DNA of 64,000 bases, from NCBI RefSeq assembly GCF_013256625.1, contig NZ_CP053911.1, positions 1 to 64,000 on the forward strand. The letters are read 5' to 3'. The notes beneath the pieces were generated by a model. It searched no databases. It saw only the letters and a program-made list of their open reading frames with translations, and was not told the DNA's origin. Every line of letters starts with the position of its first letter. The stretch's first letter is position 1. The translations under genes were made by a program, and so were the position numbers. This DNA is from Hymenobacter sp. BRD128. GTDB taxonomy: Bacteria > Bacteroidota > Bacteroidia > Cytophagales > Hymenobacteraceae. Positions 16,061 through 23,984 of this stretch are shown here, one piece after another.

Positions 16061-18589
16061 ATGAAGCACGTGGTCCCGCTGGCTTGCCGGCTACTGTTAC
16101 TAGTATTCTGCTCAGTACTTGGCCCGCCAGCGGCCGCCCAATCGTCTAGCACAGGCAGTGGCTCGCTGACGGGCACCGTACTCGATTCGCTTACGCAAAA
16201 GCCGGTGCCCTTTGCCACGGTCGTGCTCCTGCCACCGGCCCCTTCCGAAAAAGCCGTGGCGGGGCAATCAGCGGACGAGCAGGGGCATTTTGAATTAACC
16301 AAGCTCAAGGCCGGTGCTTACCGCTTACGCATCAGCTTCGTGGGCTATGGCGTGCGTACGCAGGCCGTGACCGTGACCGACGGCCGGCTGGCACTAGGCC
16401 CCATTCGGCTACCCACTACGGCGCAAAAACTAGGCGAAGCGGTGGTGGTCGGCCAAAAGCCGCTCATGGAAGTCCGGCCGGACCGCCTCGTCTACAACGC
16501 CGACCAGGACGTGACCAACGCCGGCGGCACGGCCCAGGACGTGCTGCGCAAGGCCCCCCTGCTCGCTATTGACGGCGACGACAACGTCACGATGCGCGGT
16601 AACAGCAACTTCAAGGTCCTGATTAACAACAAGCCCTCGCCCACGCTGGCCGCCAACCTGAAGGAAGCCCTCAAAAGTATCCCGGCCGACCAGATTAAAT
16701 CGGTGGAGGTGATTACCACCCCGCCCGCCAAGTACGACGGGGAGGGCACGGCCGGCATCATCAACATCGTGCTTAAAAAAGGGGCTAAGCAGGGCCTCAA
16801 CGGCACGGTGGGGGCCAACGCTGGCAACCGCGGCAGCAACGGCAACGGCTCGCTCAACTTCCGCCAGGGCAAGTTCAACTTCACCTCCTCGCTCAACGGG
16901 GGGCTGAACTATAACAGTCACAGCGCGTCGAGCAGCGAGCAGATAACCTACCGCCCTACCCGCACTGACACGCTGCGCCAGGACGGCACGGGCAGCAACA
17001 CGGGCTACTACGGCTCGGGCTCGCTCGGCCTCGACTATGACCCCGCCGAGCACCACAGCTTCTCGCTCAACGGCTCCTTTTTCAGCTACGGCGGCGCTAA
17101 CCAGTCGGGCAACCTGAACCGTTACTCTACGCCGCTGCCCGGCTTCGGGGCCCTGTTTCTGCGCGACACGCGCTCGACCTACAACGGCGGCAACGCCGAG
17201 GTGACCGGCACCTATACCCGCACCTACAAGCAGGAGCGGCGCGAGTGGAGCACCCTGGTGCAATATGCCTACAATGGCAACCGCAACGGCTACGAATTTA
17301 ACCAGTTCAATAACAGCGACCAGGCGCTTGACGTGAGCCTAGCCAGCTACCGCGAGCGCAGCACCACCCGCCTGCCGGGCCACGAGTACACGCTGCAAAG
17401 TGACTACACCTTGCCCCTGGGGGAGAAGAAGACGCTAGAGTTTGGCCTCAAGGGTATTGTTCGCCTGACGGGCTCGCAGGCGCAGGTCGACACCCTGTTT
17501 CCGGCCCTGTCCCCCGAGTTTGCTACGTCCCGCTACCGGGGCACCGCCTTCGACTACCGCCAGGATGTGGAAGCGGCGTATGCCACGTACAACTTTAACG
17601 CCTCGCCGAAGCTGCACCTCGGCCTAGGGGGGCGCGTGGAGCGCACCGGGCTCTGGGCCGAGTTTGCCAATACGAACACCGGTATTCCCTATCGCAGCTA
17701 CGTCACGCCGCTGCCCAACGCCAACGTGAGCTACGAACTCAGCAAAACCAGCAGTCTGCGCCTGGCCTACAGCCGCCGCATCAGCCGGCCCTACATCTAC
17801 TTCCTGAACCCCTACGTCAACCGCAGCAATCCCATCAGCTACTCCTACGGTAACCCCAACTTGGACCCCGAGTTGACGCACTCGGTGGAACTGAGCTACA
17901 ACAACTTCATTAAAACGACGTCCTTCAACGTGGCGCTTTCCGTCTTGCGCACCGGCAATTCCATCGAGCGCGTGAGCTTTGCCAGCACCCAGCCCCTGTT
18001 GCCCGTGCCTGACGAAATTGCACCCGACCCCAACCTGGTGCTGACCACCAGTGCCAACGTGGCCAGCAACACGGCCTTTCAGCTCAACGGCTACGTGTCG
18101 GCCAAGCCCACCGAAAAGTGGAGTCTCAGCGTGGGGGGTAACGTGCAGTATTTGCTGCTGCGCAGCATGGCCTTGGAGGTGACGCGGAGCGGTTTCGCCG
18201 GCAACTACAACGTCAATACTTCCTACAAAGCGACCAAGACGCTGACGCTGCAAGGCAATCTGTTTCACAACCTAGCCCGGCCGACGCTGCAGGGGCGCAG
18301 CAGCGGCTTTGTCTACTACGGCTTGGGCCTGCGCCAAACGCTGCTCAAGGGCCGGGCCGACCTCTCGTTCAATGCCCAGTACCCCTTCACGGCGCAGCGC
18401 ACGTTTGCGTACGAGACGGCCACGCCCACCTTTTCGCAGACCAGCCGCTTTACCAACCAGCAGCGCCAGTTTCGACTGGGCTTCACCTACCGCTTTGGCC
18501 AGCAACAGCAAGCCACGCGCCAGCGCAAGAGCATCCGCAATGACGACATCAAGGGCGGCGGGAGTGGCCAGGGCGGCGGGGGCAGCTAG
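16061..18589 (+). CDS. TonB-dependent receptor / outer-membrane beta-barrel protein
   Basis: An 842-residue protein. A signal peptide (LLLLVFCSVLGPPAAAQ) is followed by a carboxypeptidase-regulatory-like domain (SLTGTVLDSLTQKPVPFATV, residues 33-115). A plug domain spans about 120-240 (AQDVLRKAPLLAIDGDDNVT, VEVITTPPAKYDGEGTAGII). An OMP_b-brl_3-type barrel ends TYRFGQQQQATRQRKS. Such receptors import ligands with TonB-ExbBD energy. No SusD-like partner is adjacent, so glycan uptake is not indicated. The start was set at ATG 16061 in front of the signal peptide. It is closely related to the protein at 49203-51662 and more distantly to 33774-36194. Confidence 0.92.
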   Translation: MKHVVPLACRLLLLVFCSVLGPPAAAQSSSTGSGSLTGTVLDSLTQKPVPFATVVLLPPAPSEKAVAGQSADEQGHFELTKLKAGAYRLRISFVGYGVRTQAVTVTDGRLALGPIRLPTTAQKLGEAVVVGQKPLMEVRPDRLVYNADQDVTNAGGTAQDVLRKAPLLAIDGDDNVTMRGNSNFKVLINNKPSPTLAANLKEALKSIPADQIKSVEVITTPPAKYDGEGTAGIINIVLKKGAKQGLNGTVGANAGNRGSNGNGSLNFRQGKFNFTSSLNGGLNYNSHSASSSEQITYRPTRTDTLRQDGTGSNTGYYGSGSLGLDYDPAEHHSFSLNGSFFSYGGANQSGNLNRYSTPLPGFGALFLRDTRSTYNGGNAEVTGTYTRTYKQERREWSTLVQYAYNGNRNGYEFNQFNNSDQALDVSLASYRERSTTRLPGHEYTLQSDYTLPLGEKKTLEFGLKGIVRLTGSQAQVDTLFPALSPEFATSRYRGTAFDYRQDVEAAYATYNFNASPKLHLGLGGRVERTGLWAEFANTNTGIPYRSYVTPLPNANVSYELSKTSSLRLAYSRRISRPYIYFLNPYVNRSNPISYSYGNPNLDPELTHSVELSYNNFIKTTSFNVALSVLRTGNSIERVSFASTQPLLPVPDEIAPDPNLVLTTSANVASNTAFQLNGYVSAKPTEKWSLSVGGNVQYLLLRSMALEVTRSGFAGNYNVNTSYKATKTLTLQGNLFHNLARPTLQGRSSGFVYYGLGLRQTLLKGRADLSFNAQYPFTAQRTFAYETATPTFSQTSRFTNQQRQFRLGFTYRFGQQQQATRQRKSIRNDDIKGGGSGQGGGGS

Positions 18590-18784
18590 CGCGAACACAG
18601 CCGCCCAGCTCAAGCGCGTTTGGGGAGCAGTGCGGGAAGTATTTCCCCATCTTGTTGCTTGAAAAAGCCACTTCACCTAAGGCAAGGCCGAGGACAACGG
18701 AAGCTCATCACATTTCGCAGTCCCTTGTTTGTCAAATGAGCTACGTGTCTAGCGCCTCGGGGTCACTGTCCGAAGTAGCCCACT

Positions 18785-19777
18785 TCACAAGCCGCCAGTA
18801 TCCTTATCCACCAGTTGCTGACTTGCCGCATCGTAGCGCTCACCAGTATGCGGGTAGTTGGCCAGTAGTTCCTCGATTTGGTGCAGGTGTTGGGCTGATA
18901 ACTCCACCCCGACACTGCCAGCATTATCGCGCAGATTTTTTCGCTTTTTGGTGCCGGGAATCGGGATAATGTGCTCCCCTTGCGCCAGCACCCAGGCCAA
19001 CGCCAGCTGGGCGGGACTGCACCCGAGCTGGGCGGCTAATTCAGCAAAGCCGGCCGCTAAATGCTGGTTATTCTCTTGGTGTTGCGCCTGGTAGCGGGGC
19101 AGCTTTTTCCGGAAGTCATTCGCCCCTAATTGCCCAATGTCTAAAGTGTTTGTCATCAAGCCCCGGGCAAGGGGGCTGAAGGGAATAAAAGCAATCCCGA
19201 GTTCCTTACAGGCCGGCAGCACGTTTTGCTCGACCTCTCGGGTTAACAGCGAATACTCGCTTTGCACGGCACTAATGGGATGCACCGCATGCGCCTTTCT
19301 AATCGAACTTACCGAGGCCTCGGATAAGCCCAGATAACGCACCTTGCCTTCTGTGACCAATTCGGCCATCGCGCCGACCATCTCTTCAACCGGCACGTTC
19401 GGATCGATGCGGTGCGCATAGTACAGGTCGATTGTCTCAATACGCAGCCGTCTTAAGCTAGCCTCTACGGCGCGCTTGACATAGGCGGGCGAGCCGGTAA
19501 AGGTCATCTTGCCCGTCGCATCCATCGTAAACCCGAACTTGGTGGCAATAAACACTTTCCCCCGATTAGGAGCTAATACTTGGGAAAGGAGCTCTTCATT
19601 TTGGCCGTTGCCATACACATCCGCCGTATCCCAGAAGGTAATGCCTAAATCTAAGGCCGTATGCAGGGTCGCAAGGGATTCGGGGTCGTTGGGTTCGCCA
19701 TAGGCATGACTCATACTCATGCAGCCGAGCCCGATGGCTGAAAGGTGTTCGTTAGGGCCAATTGTCCGGTATTCCAT
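18785..19777 (-). CDS. Aldo/keto reductase
   Basis: A 330-residue (alpha/beta)8 NAD(P)H-dependent oxidoreductase. The catalytic tetrad appears as D and Y in FWDTADVYGNG, K in FIATKFGF and H in YYAHRID. The substrate is probably a carbonyl or aldehyde. NADPH-binding features near the C terminus are IPIPGTKKRKNLRDN and the preceding barrel strand IAFIPFSPLARGL. Full length for the family. It is transcribed alone, convergent with the TonB receptor. Confidence 0.93.
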   Translation of the reverse strand: MEYRTIGPNEHLSAIGLGCMSMSHAYGEPNDPESLATLHTALDLGITFWDTADVYGNGQNEELLSQVLAPNRGKVFIATKFGFTMDATGKMTFTGSPAYVKRAVEASLRRLRIETIDLYYAHRIDPNVPVEEMVGAMAELVTEGKVRYLGLSEASVSSIRKAHAVHPISAVQSEYSLLTREVEQNVLPACKELGIAFIPFSPLARGLMTNTLDIGQLGANDFRKKLPRYQAQHQENNQHLAAGFAELAAQLGCSPAQLALAWVLAQGEHIIPIPGTKKRKNLRDNAGSVGVELSAQHLHQIEELLANYPHTGERYDAASQQLVDKDTGGL

Positions 19778-19914
19778 GTTTGGGCTTGCTAGTGAGAAAA
19801 GGGGGGCTAGGTGCTGCTGGCAGTCAGGCGACTACCCAAGGCTGCTGTACGCATGCGGCGGGCGTGTGGGCGTGCGCCTGGGGTGGGGCGGGCAGCGGGT
19901 TTAGCTACGCCGCC

Positions 19915-19982
19915 CAGAACGGGAACCTAACTCCGTGTCCGCAAGGCGCGCTTTACGGACACGGAGTTGGGTTCCCGTTCTG
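19915..19982. repeat. 27-bp inverted repeat hairpin
   Basis: Arms 19915-19941 and 19956-19982 are complementary over 27 bp with one G-T wobble; the loop is 14 nt. The core of the arm reads GGGAACCTAACTCCGTGTCC. Confidence 0.85.
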
Positions 19983-19994
19983 TTGAATTTAGCT

Positions 19995-20020
19995 AGACCA
20001 CCTCACAGCGCAGGTGGTCT
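19995..20020. repeat. Two IS3-type ends facing outwards, 8 bp apart
   Basis: AGACCACCT (19995-20003) and AGGTGGTCT (20012-20020) are the terminal sequences of the IS3 elements at 12888 and 40336, here back to back with no element between. The left flank also keeps TAGCTA as in the 40336 end. Confidence 0.6.
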
Positions 20021-20382
20021 GGCTAGCCTAAACAGGCTACGGACTTCGGCTGCGCAGTGGTTATGGGCGGGGGCACCTGGCCCACGCACAGGACTCGCGC
20101 AGCTTCTTTCGGGGACCTGTTCCCGACGCCGCTCCTAAGGTCGGCCTAGTGGGGCACCGTGCCGCCGCTGCCTTACGAGACGTGGTAGGCGGTAGCGGCC
20201 CAGTTGGCCCTGCGTTGCCAACTGGCTTGGCTGCCGGCGCGCGGGTGCGCTCCGCCCTACGACGCAGCCGTAAGCGGTAGGGCTGGTCAGCCCAAGAGAA
20301 AGCTCACGCGGCGGCACGCGCCAACGGCTGTGCCGGGCGCAGCGGTTCGCGACCGGTTTACCCGAGCACAGCCGTTCGTTAA

Positions 20383-20473
20383 GCGTTCGTTTGCCTTCAA
20401 GTAAGCGTTCGGTAACCGTTCGCCAGGTAGTCGCGAACGGTTACCGAACGCTTACTTGAAGGCAAACGAACGC
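20383..20473. repeat. Perfect 41-bp inverted repeat hairpin
   Basis: Arms 20383-20423 and 20433-20473 are exact reverse complements over 41 bp with a 9-nt loop (CAGGTAGTC). The arm contains repeated GCGTTCG words. TATTTTTCCC follows on the plus strand. Confidence 0.9.
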
Positions 20474-21036
20474 CTATTTTTCCCTCGCTCGCCCGAGGGG
20501 ACTGCCCCGCATCCGGGGAGACGCTACCCCCTGCGTTCCGCTGCTAAGGCCCTGCCAAACCCTTCCTTTTGCGCGCGGCCAGCGCGGGGTTGCCCGCTGT
20601 TTCGAGCCCCTGTTCCCGGCGTGGGCGCGCGGCCTACTGAGGAGCGCCCACGCGCCTTGCGCTTCGAGGCGCTGCGCGACCGTTTCGCGCAAGGGAGGGA
20701 GCCGGGACGCCGGCGGATGGGCGAACGCCGGGCCAGCCAGACCACCAGGCCCAGCCGCATCGCTGCGGGGCCCGTCAGGTACGCCGCCGAGCTGTGCTAC
20801 TTGCTGGACGTGTGCTGCGCGCCCAGCAAGTAGCGTGAGCCGACCAACTCGGCTCGTCCTTGCCTACCTGTGCGGGCTACCCAGCCGGGGCGCTTACTCG
20901 ACGACAGCCCGGAAAACGTGGGCAGGGCCGAGCAGCGGGGCCGGCACCCCTGGGCCGTACCCTGCCGCGCGCAGCCCGGCGGGCCCCTGGCTGAGCAGGC
21001 CTACGGCTCGCCGCGCCGGCCCCAGTGCCCGAGGCC

Positions 21037-21738
21037 TCAGGGGCGGGCGATTAGGGCGAGCGTAGCCCGCAGCCGGGCACGAAACTTCTTCTTGAGCCCT
21101 AGTGCCACCGGCTCCTGTTCTTCGTCCCACTCCGCGCCCGCCTCTTCGAGGACGTCGGCCACGTGGTAGAGCGCCTGCAGGTGCAGCGCCAAAAACGCCG
21201 GCCGGTGCGGGCCCGGAGCCAGGCGCTGGTAGGCAGCGATGGTTTTCGCCACCTGCGCGCTGAGCCGGTCCAGGTCCCGGCCGGTGAGCAGGTGCTCCTC
21301 GGCCGCCAGCACCCGCTCGAGGCAGGCCGCGTACTGCCGCGGCAGCTGCGCCAAGTCGTACTGGTCTACTCCGCGCGCCACGGCCTGCCGCAACTGCTTG
21401 GCCGTGGGGGACGCGGGCGAAGTGGGCGCGGCGCGCGGCGCGGGCGGGCGCCCAACCGCTTCGTTCGGTTCCTCGTCCTCGAAGGCGTCCGCCAACTCCT
21501 GCTCGTCCTCGTCCTCATCCTGGCCCGAACGCAGCGGGACGGTCGGGTAGCGGGGCGGCAGGCCCGCCGCGGCCCCGGTTGGTGGGCGGAACGCGGCCGG
21601 CGCCTGGTCCGGCTCGTCGGCCTGGGCCTGCTGGCGGCGGAAATCCTTGCTCTTGCAACTGTTGTTGCAGTAAATCTTGTCGGCGCGGCCGACTAGGGGC
21701 TCGCCACAATAGGCACAGGAACGAAGGGCAGTAGACAT
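21037..21738 (-). CDS. Zinc-ribbon protein (copy 1)
   Basis: A 233-residue protein. An N-terminal zinc ribbon CAYCGEPLVGRADKIYCNNS carries CxxC and CxxxC pairs (C8, C11, C24, C28). An acidic low-complexity linker (DEDEDEQELADAFEDEE) follows. The helical C-terminal domain (residues 115-233) includes YAACLERVLAAEEHLLTGRD and ends in a basic segment LGLKKKFRARLRA. The N-terminal domain matches that of the protein at 36674-37354, but the C-terminal domains differ. The acidic linker and basic tail suggest nucleic-acid contact. TAACGAA/TTCGTTA (21781-21787, 21804-21810) is a possible operator upstream. Function unknown. Confidence 0.7.
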   Translation of the reverse strand: MSTALRSCAYCGEPLVGRADKIYCNNSCKSKDFRRQQAQADEPDQAPAAFRPPTGAAAGLPPRYPTVPLRSGQDEDEDEQELADAFEDEEPNEAVGRPPAPRAAPTSPASPTAKQLRQAVARGVDQYDLAQLPRQYAACLERVLAAEEHLLTGRDLDRLSAQVAKTIAAYQRLAPGPHRPAFLALHLQALYHVADVLEEAGAEWDEEQEPVALGLKKKFRARLRATLALIARP

Positions 21739-22183
21739 GGGCGCGGGGGCGAGGGGTGGACAAGCAAAAGGGTGGCTGAGTAACGAAAAAGCAGCGCGTA
21801 CGGTTCGTTAGTCATTCACAGCCTGGAGCTTAGCCGGTTGCCCGGGGCCTAAGCCGCTCGCGAAGCGGGGGCGGAAGCGGGGTGGCGCCTAAGCCGGCGA
21901 CTTGTTCGAAAGCCCTGTCCAGCACCAGGCCAACCAGGTGTTTGACGGGCCTTTTTAGCGGGCGGGGAATTTTAGAAAGCGTGGCATTCCGAAGCCTTCC
22001 TCAATTAAGTGGCCCTTAGTGGATGATTTTACGAGATGCTTTCCCAGCGCGCAGAGGCGCTTTTTACGGGCGTTTCTCGCTGACCCTTATTGGAATACCT
22101 TTAGGAGGTATTCCTGACGCACTAGCGCCTCCGCAATAGGGCTAGCCTACCGTTCGGTTTTCGGCTCAATGACTAAATACATG
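21739..22183. other. Non-coding region
   Basis: Contains the 7-bp inverted repeat upstream of the zinc-ribbon gene and a short hairpin GGAATACC-N7-GGTATTCC near 22093-22115. Nothing else was recognised. Confidence 0.35.
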
Positions 22184-23185
22184 CTAGGACGGGTCCAGCT
22201 TATCAATTTCTTTCTGCACCTCTGCCATCAGCGCCTGCTCACTAGGTAAATAAAGCTGATACTTGCTGGCTACAATGGTCTGATTATCGGCTGGCAGGCT
22301 GATTCTTACCACCGCATCGTTTTTGTCGGCGCAGAGCAGGATGCCGATGGTGGGATTCTCGTGAGGCAGCTTTTCCAGGCGGTCGTAGTAGTTGACGTAC
22401 ATCTGCAATTGGCCCAAATCCTGGTGGGTGAGCTTATCGGTCTTGATTTCGACCAGCACGAAACATTGCAGCAGCCGGTTGTAAAACACTAGGTCCACGA
22501 AGAAGTCGTCGCCGTCGAGGTGCAGGCGCTGCTGCCGGGCCACGAATGAAAAGCCGTTGCCCAGTTCCAGTAAAAACTCTTGTAAATGGATAATCAGAGC
22601 AGTTTCTAAATCGCGCTCATAGTAGGCGGCTTCCCGCTTCAAGCCTAGAAACTCTAGCACCATGGGGTCCTTGATGATGTCGCGGGCTTCTGTGGGCACC
22701 TTCTCTTGGCGGGCCACGGCCAGCACGGCCGCCACGTCGCTGCTCAACAGCAAACGCTCGAACAGCTGGCTGTTGACCTGCCGCTCTAGTTGCCGGGCCG
22801 ACCAGTTATTTTTGGCTGCTTCGGCTAGGTAAAACTCCCGCTTATCGTGATTGTCGAGGCTGATAAGCGTTTTATAGTGCGTCCAGCTGAATTGCGTCCG
22901 CAGTGCGGACGCAATTGGGAAAGTGCGGTAAAACTGGCGGTAGCGTTCCAATTGCCGCCCCGAAAACCCGCTGCCAAACTGCGGTTGCAACTCTGCCGCC
23001 AAGCCTTTGATAAGACTGCTACCGTAGGCAGCCCGGTCGGCGCCGTGTTGCTCTTCTTCTAGGATAATCTGCCCGATGTGCCAATAGAGAAGTACACGCT
23101 CCGCATCTACGGCCCGCACCGCCTGCGCGCGCGCCTGCGTGATGAGGCCGCGCACGGTGGCAAGTAGTTCTGGTTTAATACTCAT
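22184..23185 (-). CDS. YhcG-type PDDEXK nuclease (DUF1016)
   Basis: A 333-residue protein with the DUF1016 N-terminal helical domain (about residues 5-150, VLLYWHIGQIILEEEQHG and FSGRQLERYRQFYRTFP). The C-terminal PDDEXK nuclease domain has D in DDFFVDLVFYNR and the E-x-K pair in FVLVEIKTDKL. Both key features are intact. The family cuts DNA and is found in plasmids, islands and some restriction or defence contexts. Here it stands alone, with no methylase or specificity subunit nearby. The start was taken at ATG 23185, just before SIKPELLATVRGL. Confidence 0.9.
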   Translation of the reverse strand: MSIKPELLATVRGLITQARAQAVRAVDAERVLLYWHIGQIILEEEQHGADRAAYGSSLIKGLAAELQPQFGSGFSGRQLERYRQFYRTFPIASALRTQFSWTHYKTLISLDNHDKREFYLAEAAKNNWSARQLERQVNSQLFERLLLSSDVAAVLAVARQEKVPTEARDIIKDPMVLEFLGLKREAAYYERDLETALIIHLQEFLLELGNGFSFVARQQRLHLDGDDFFVDLVFYNRLLQCFVLVEIKTDKLTHQDLGQLQMYVNYYDRLEKLPHENPTIGILLCADKNDAVVRISLPADNQTIVASKYQLYLPSEQALMAEVQKEIDKLDPS

Positions 23186-23433
23186 ACAGTACTGGTTGTG
23201 TGGGTGAGCGGCTCGGGAAGGCCTTCTAATCACTGCGAAGGGGTAAAATTACGGCAAGCCGTTTCGAGTGCGGGCCACGAAGTCATAACTTATTGACCCT
23301 GTATGCATTGTAGCTCACTTGAGTAATTGCCTCAGCAAACAGGGTTCAGAAAGGCAGTCCAGAAAGAAACAGCTAATTGATTTATTGAACCTAGCTTTTT
23401 GGACTGTGTGAAAATGCCGTCTGGTTAAAAATC

Positions 23434-23473
23434 AAGGACATATTATATACGGTATGTCCTTAAAGTAATTTTG
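23434..23473 (+). promoter_or_regulatory. Palindromic operator and -7 box before the START relic
   Basis: AAGGACATA (23434-23442) and TATGTCCTT (23453-23461) form a 9-bp inverted repeat. TAATTTTG (23466-23473) matches TAnnTTTG. The arrangement fits a repressible promoter that once drove the START-domain gene. The wider 23186-23538 stretch is AT-rich and has no gene. Confidence 0.5.
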
Positions 23474-23538
23474 TCTCCCTGCTACTATAAAAAGTCCAAT
23501 TTGCCTACGCTCCCCTCACGCATGTATTACATATCACG

Positions 23539-23811
23539 ATGGCGGCGGTGGATGGTCTGGTGCCGCCGAAAGCAGGCGTAGTGCGGGTTCCCTACTGGTC
23601 AGGCGACTGGCAGGTGCAGGCTATCTCGCCTACGCGCCTGCGCATTACCTATTGCTTCCGGGTCGACCCGGGCGGCGCGCTCCCTGCCTGGGTGGTAAAT
23701 CGCCTGGCCCCGGTCGCCCCGTACCAATCGTTTTTGCAGCTACGCAACAATTTGCAACTGCCCCGCTACCAAGGGCGCCATTTTGCTTTCTTGACACCAG
23801 TCAGTAGCTAG
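23539..23811 (+). pseudogene. START-domain protein, C-terminal fragment
   Basis: Ninety codons match the C-terminal part of START/SRPBCC lipid-binding proteins: VVRVPYWSGDWQVQAISP, YCFRVDPGGALPAWVVN and PYQSFLQLRNNLQLP. The usual first 100 or more residues are missing, and the upstream sequence does not supply them in any frame, so this is a truncated remnant. Confidence 0.7.
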
Positions 23812-23984
23812 GAAGCGGGGTGAGGTGGGCCGCAACAGCCACAAGCGCTTCCCCCTACTCACCCTTGCGAAGGACACTGCGCTGTCGGTCTTCTCCTCAG
23901 CACGCCCACTGGTCAGCGCGCGATGCGTAGTTTCAGCACGGCCTTTCTAGGGTGTTGTTAAACAAATAGGGGAAAACCTCCGAC

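Larger units (their letters stand above)
19778..21036. other. GC-rich non-coding region with long hairpins
   Basis: A 1.26-kb stretch with open frames only of the kind expected from high G+C (for example 20456-20833, which begins inside a hairpin arm). It contains three inverted-repeat structures, listed separately. Confidence 0.5.

Noticed and set aside
20456..20833. 125-codon plus-strand ORF
   Set aside because: It starts inside the 41-bp hairpin arm, is Pro/Arg/Ala-rich as expected for random high-G+C frames, and shows no domain.
23829..23841. Solo IS1182 end (GCAACAGCCAC)
   Set aside because: Only 11 bp match and the inner bases differ (CC instead of TTCT), so chance cannot be excluded.
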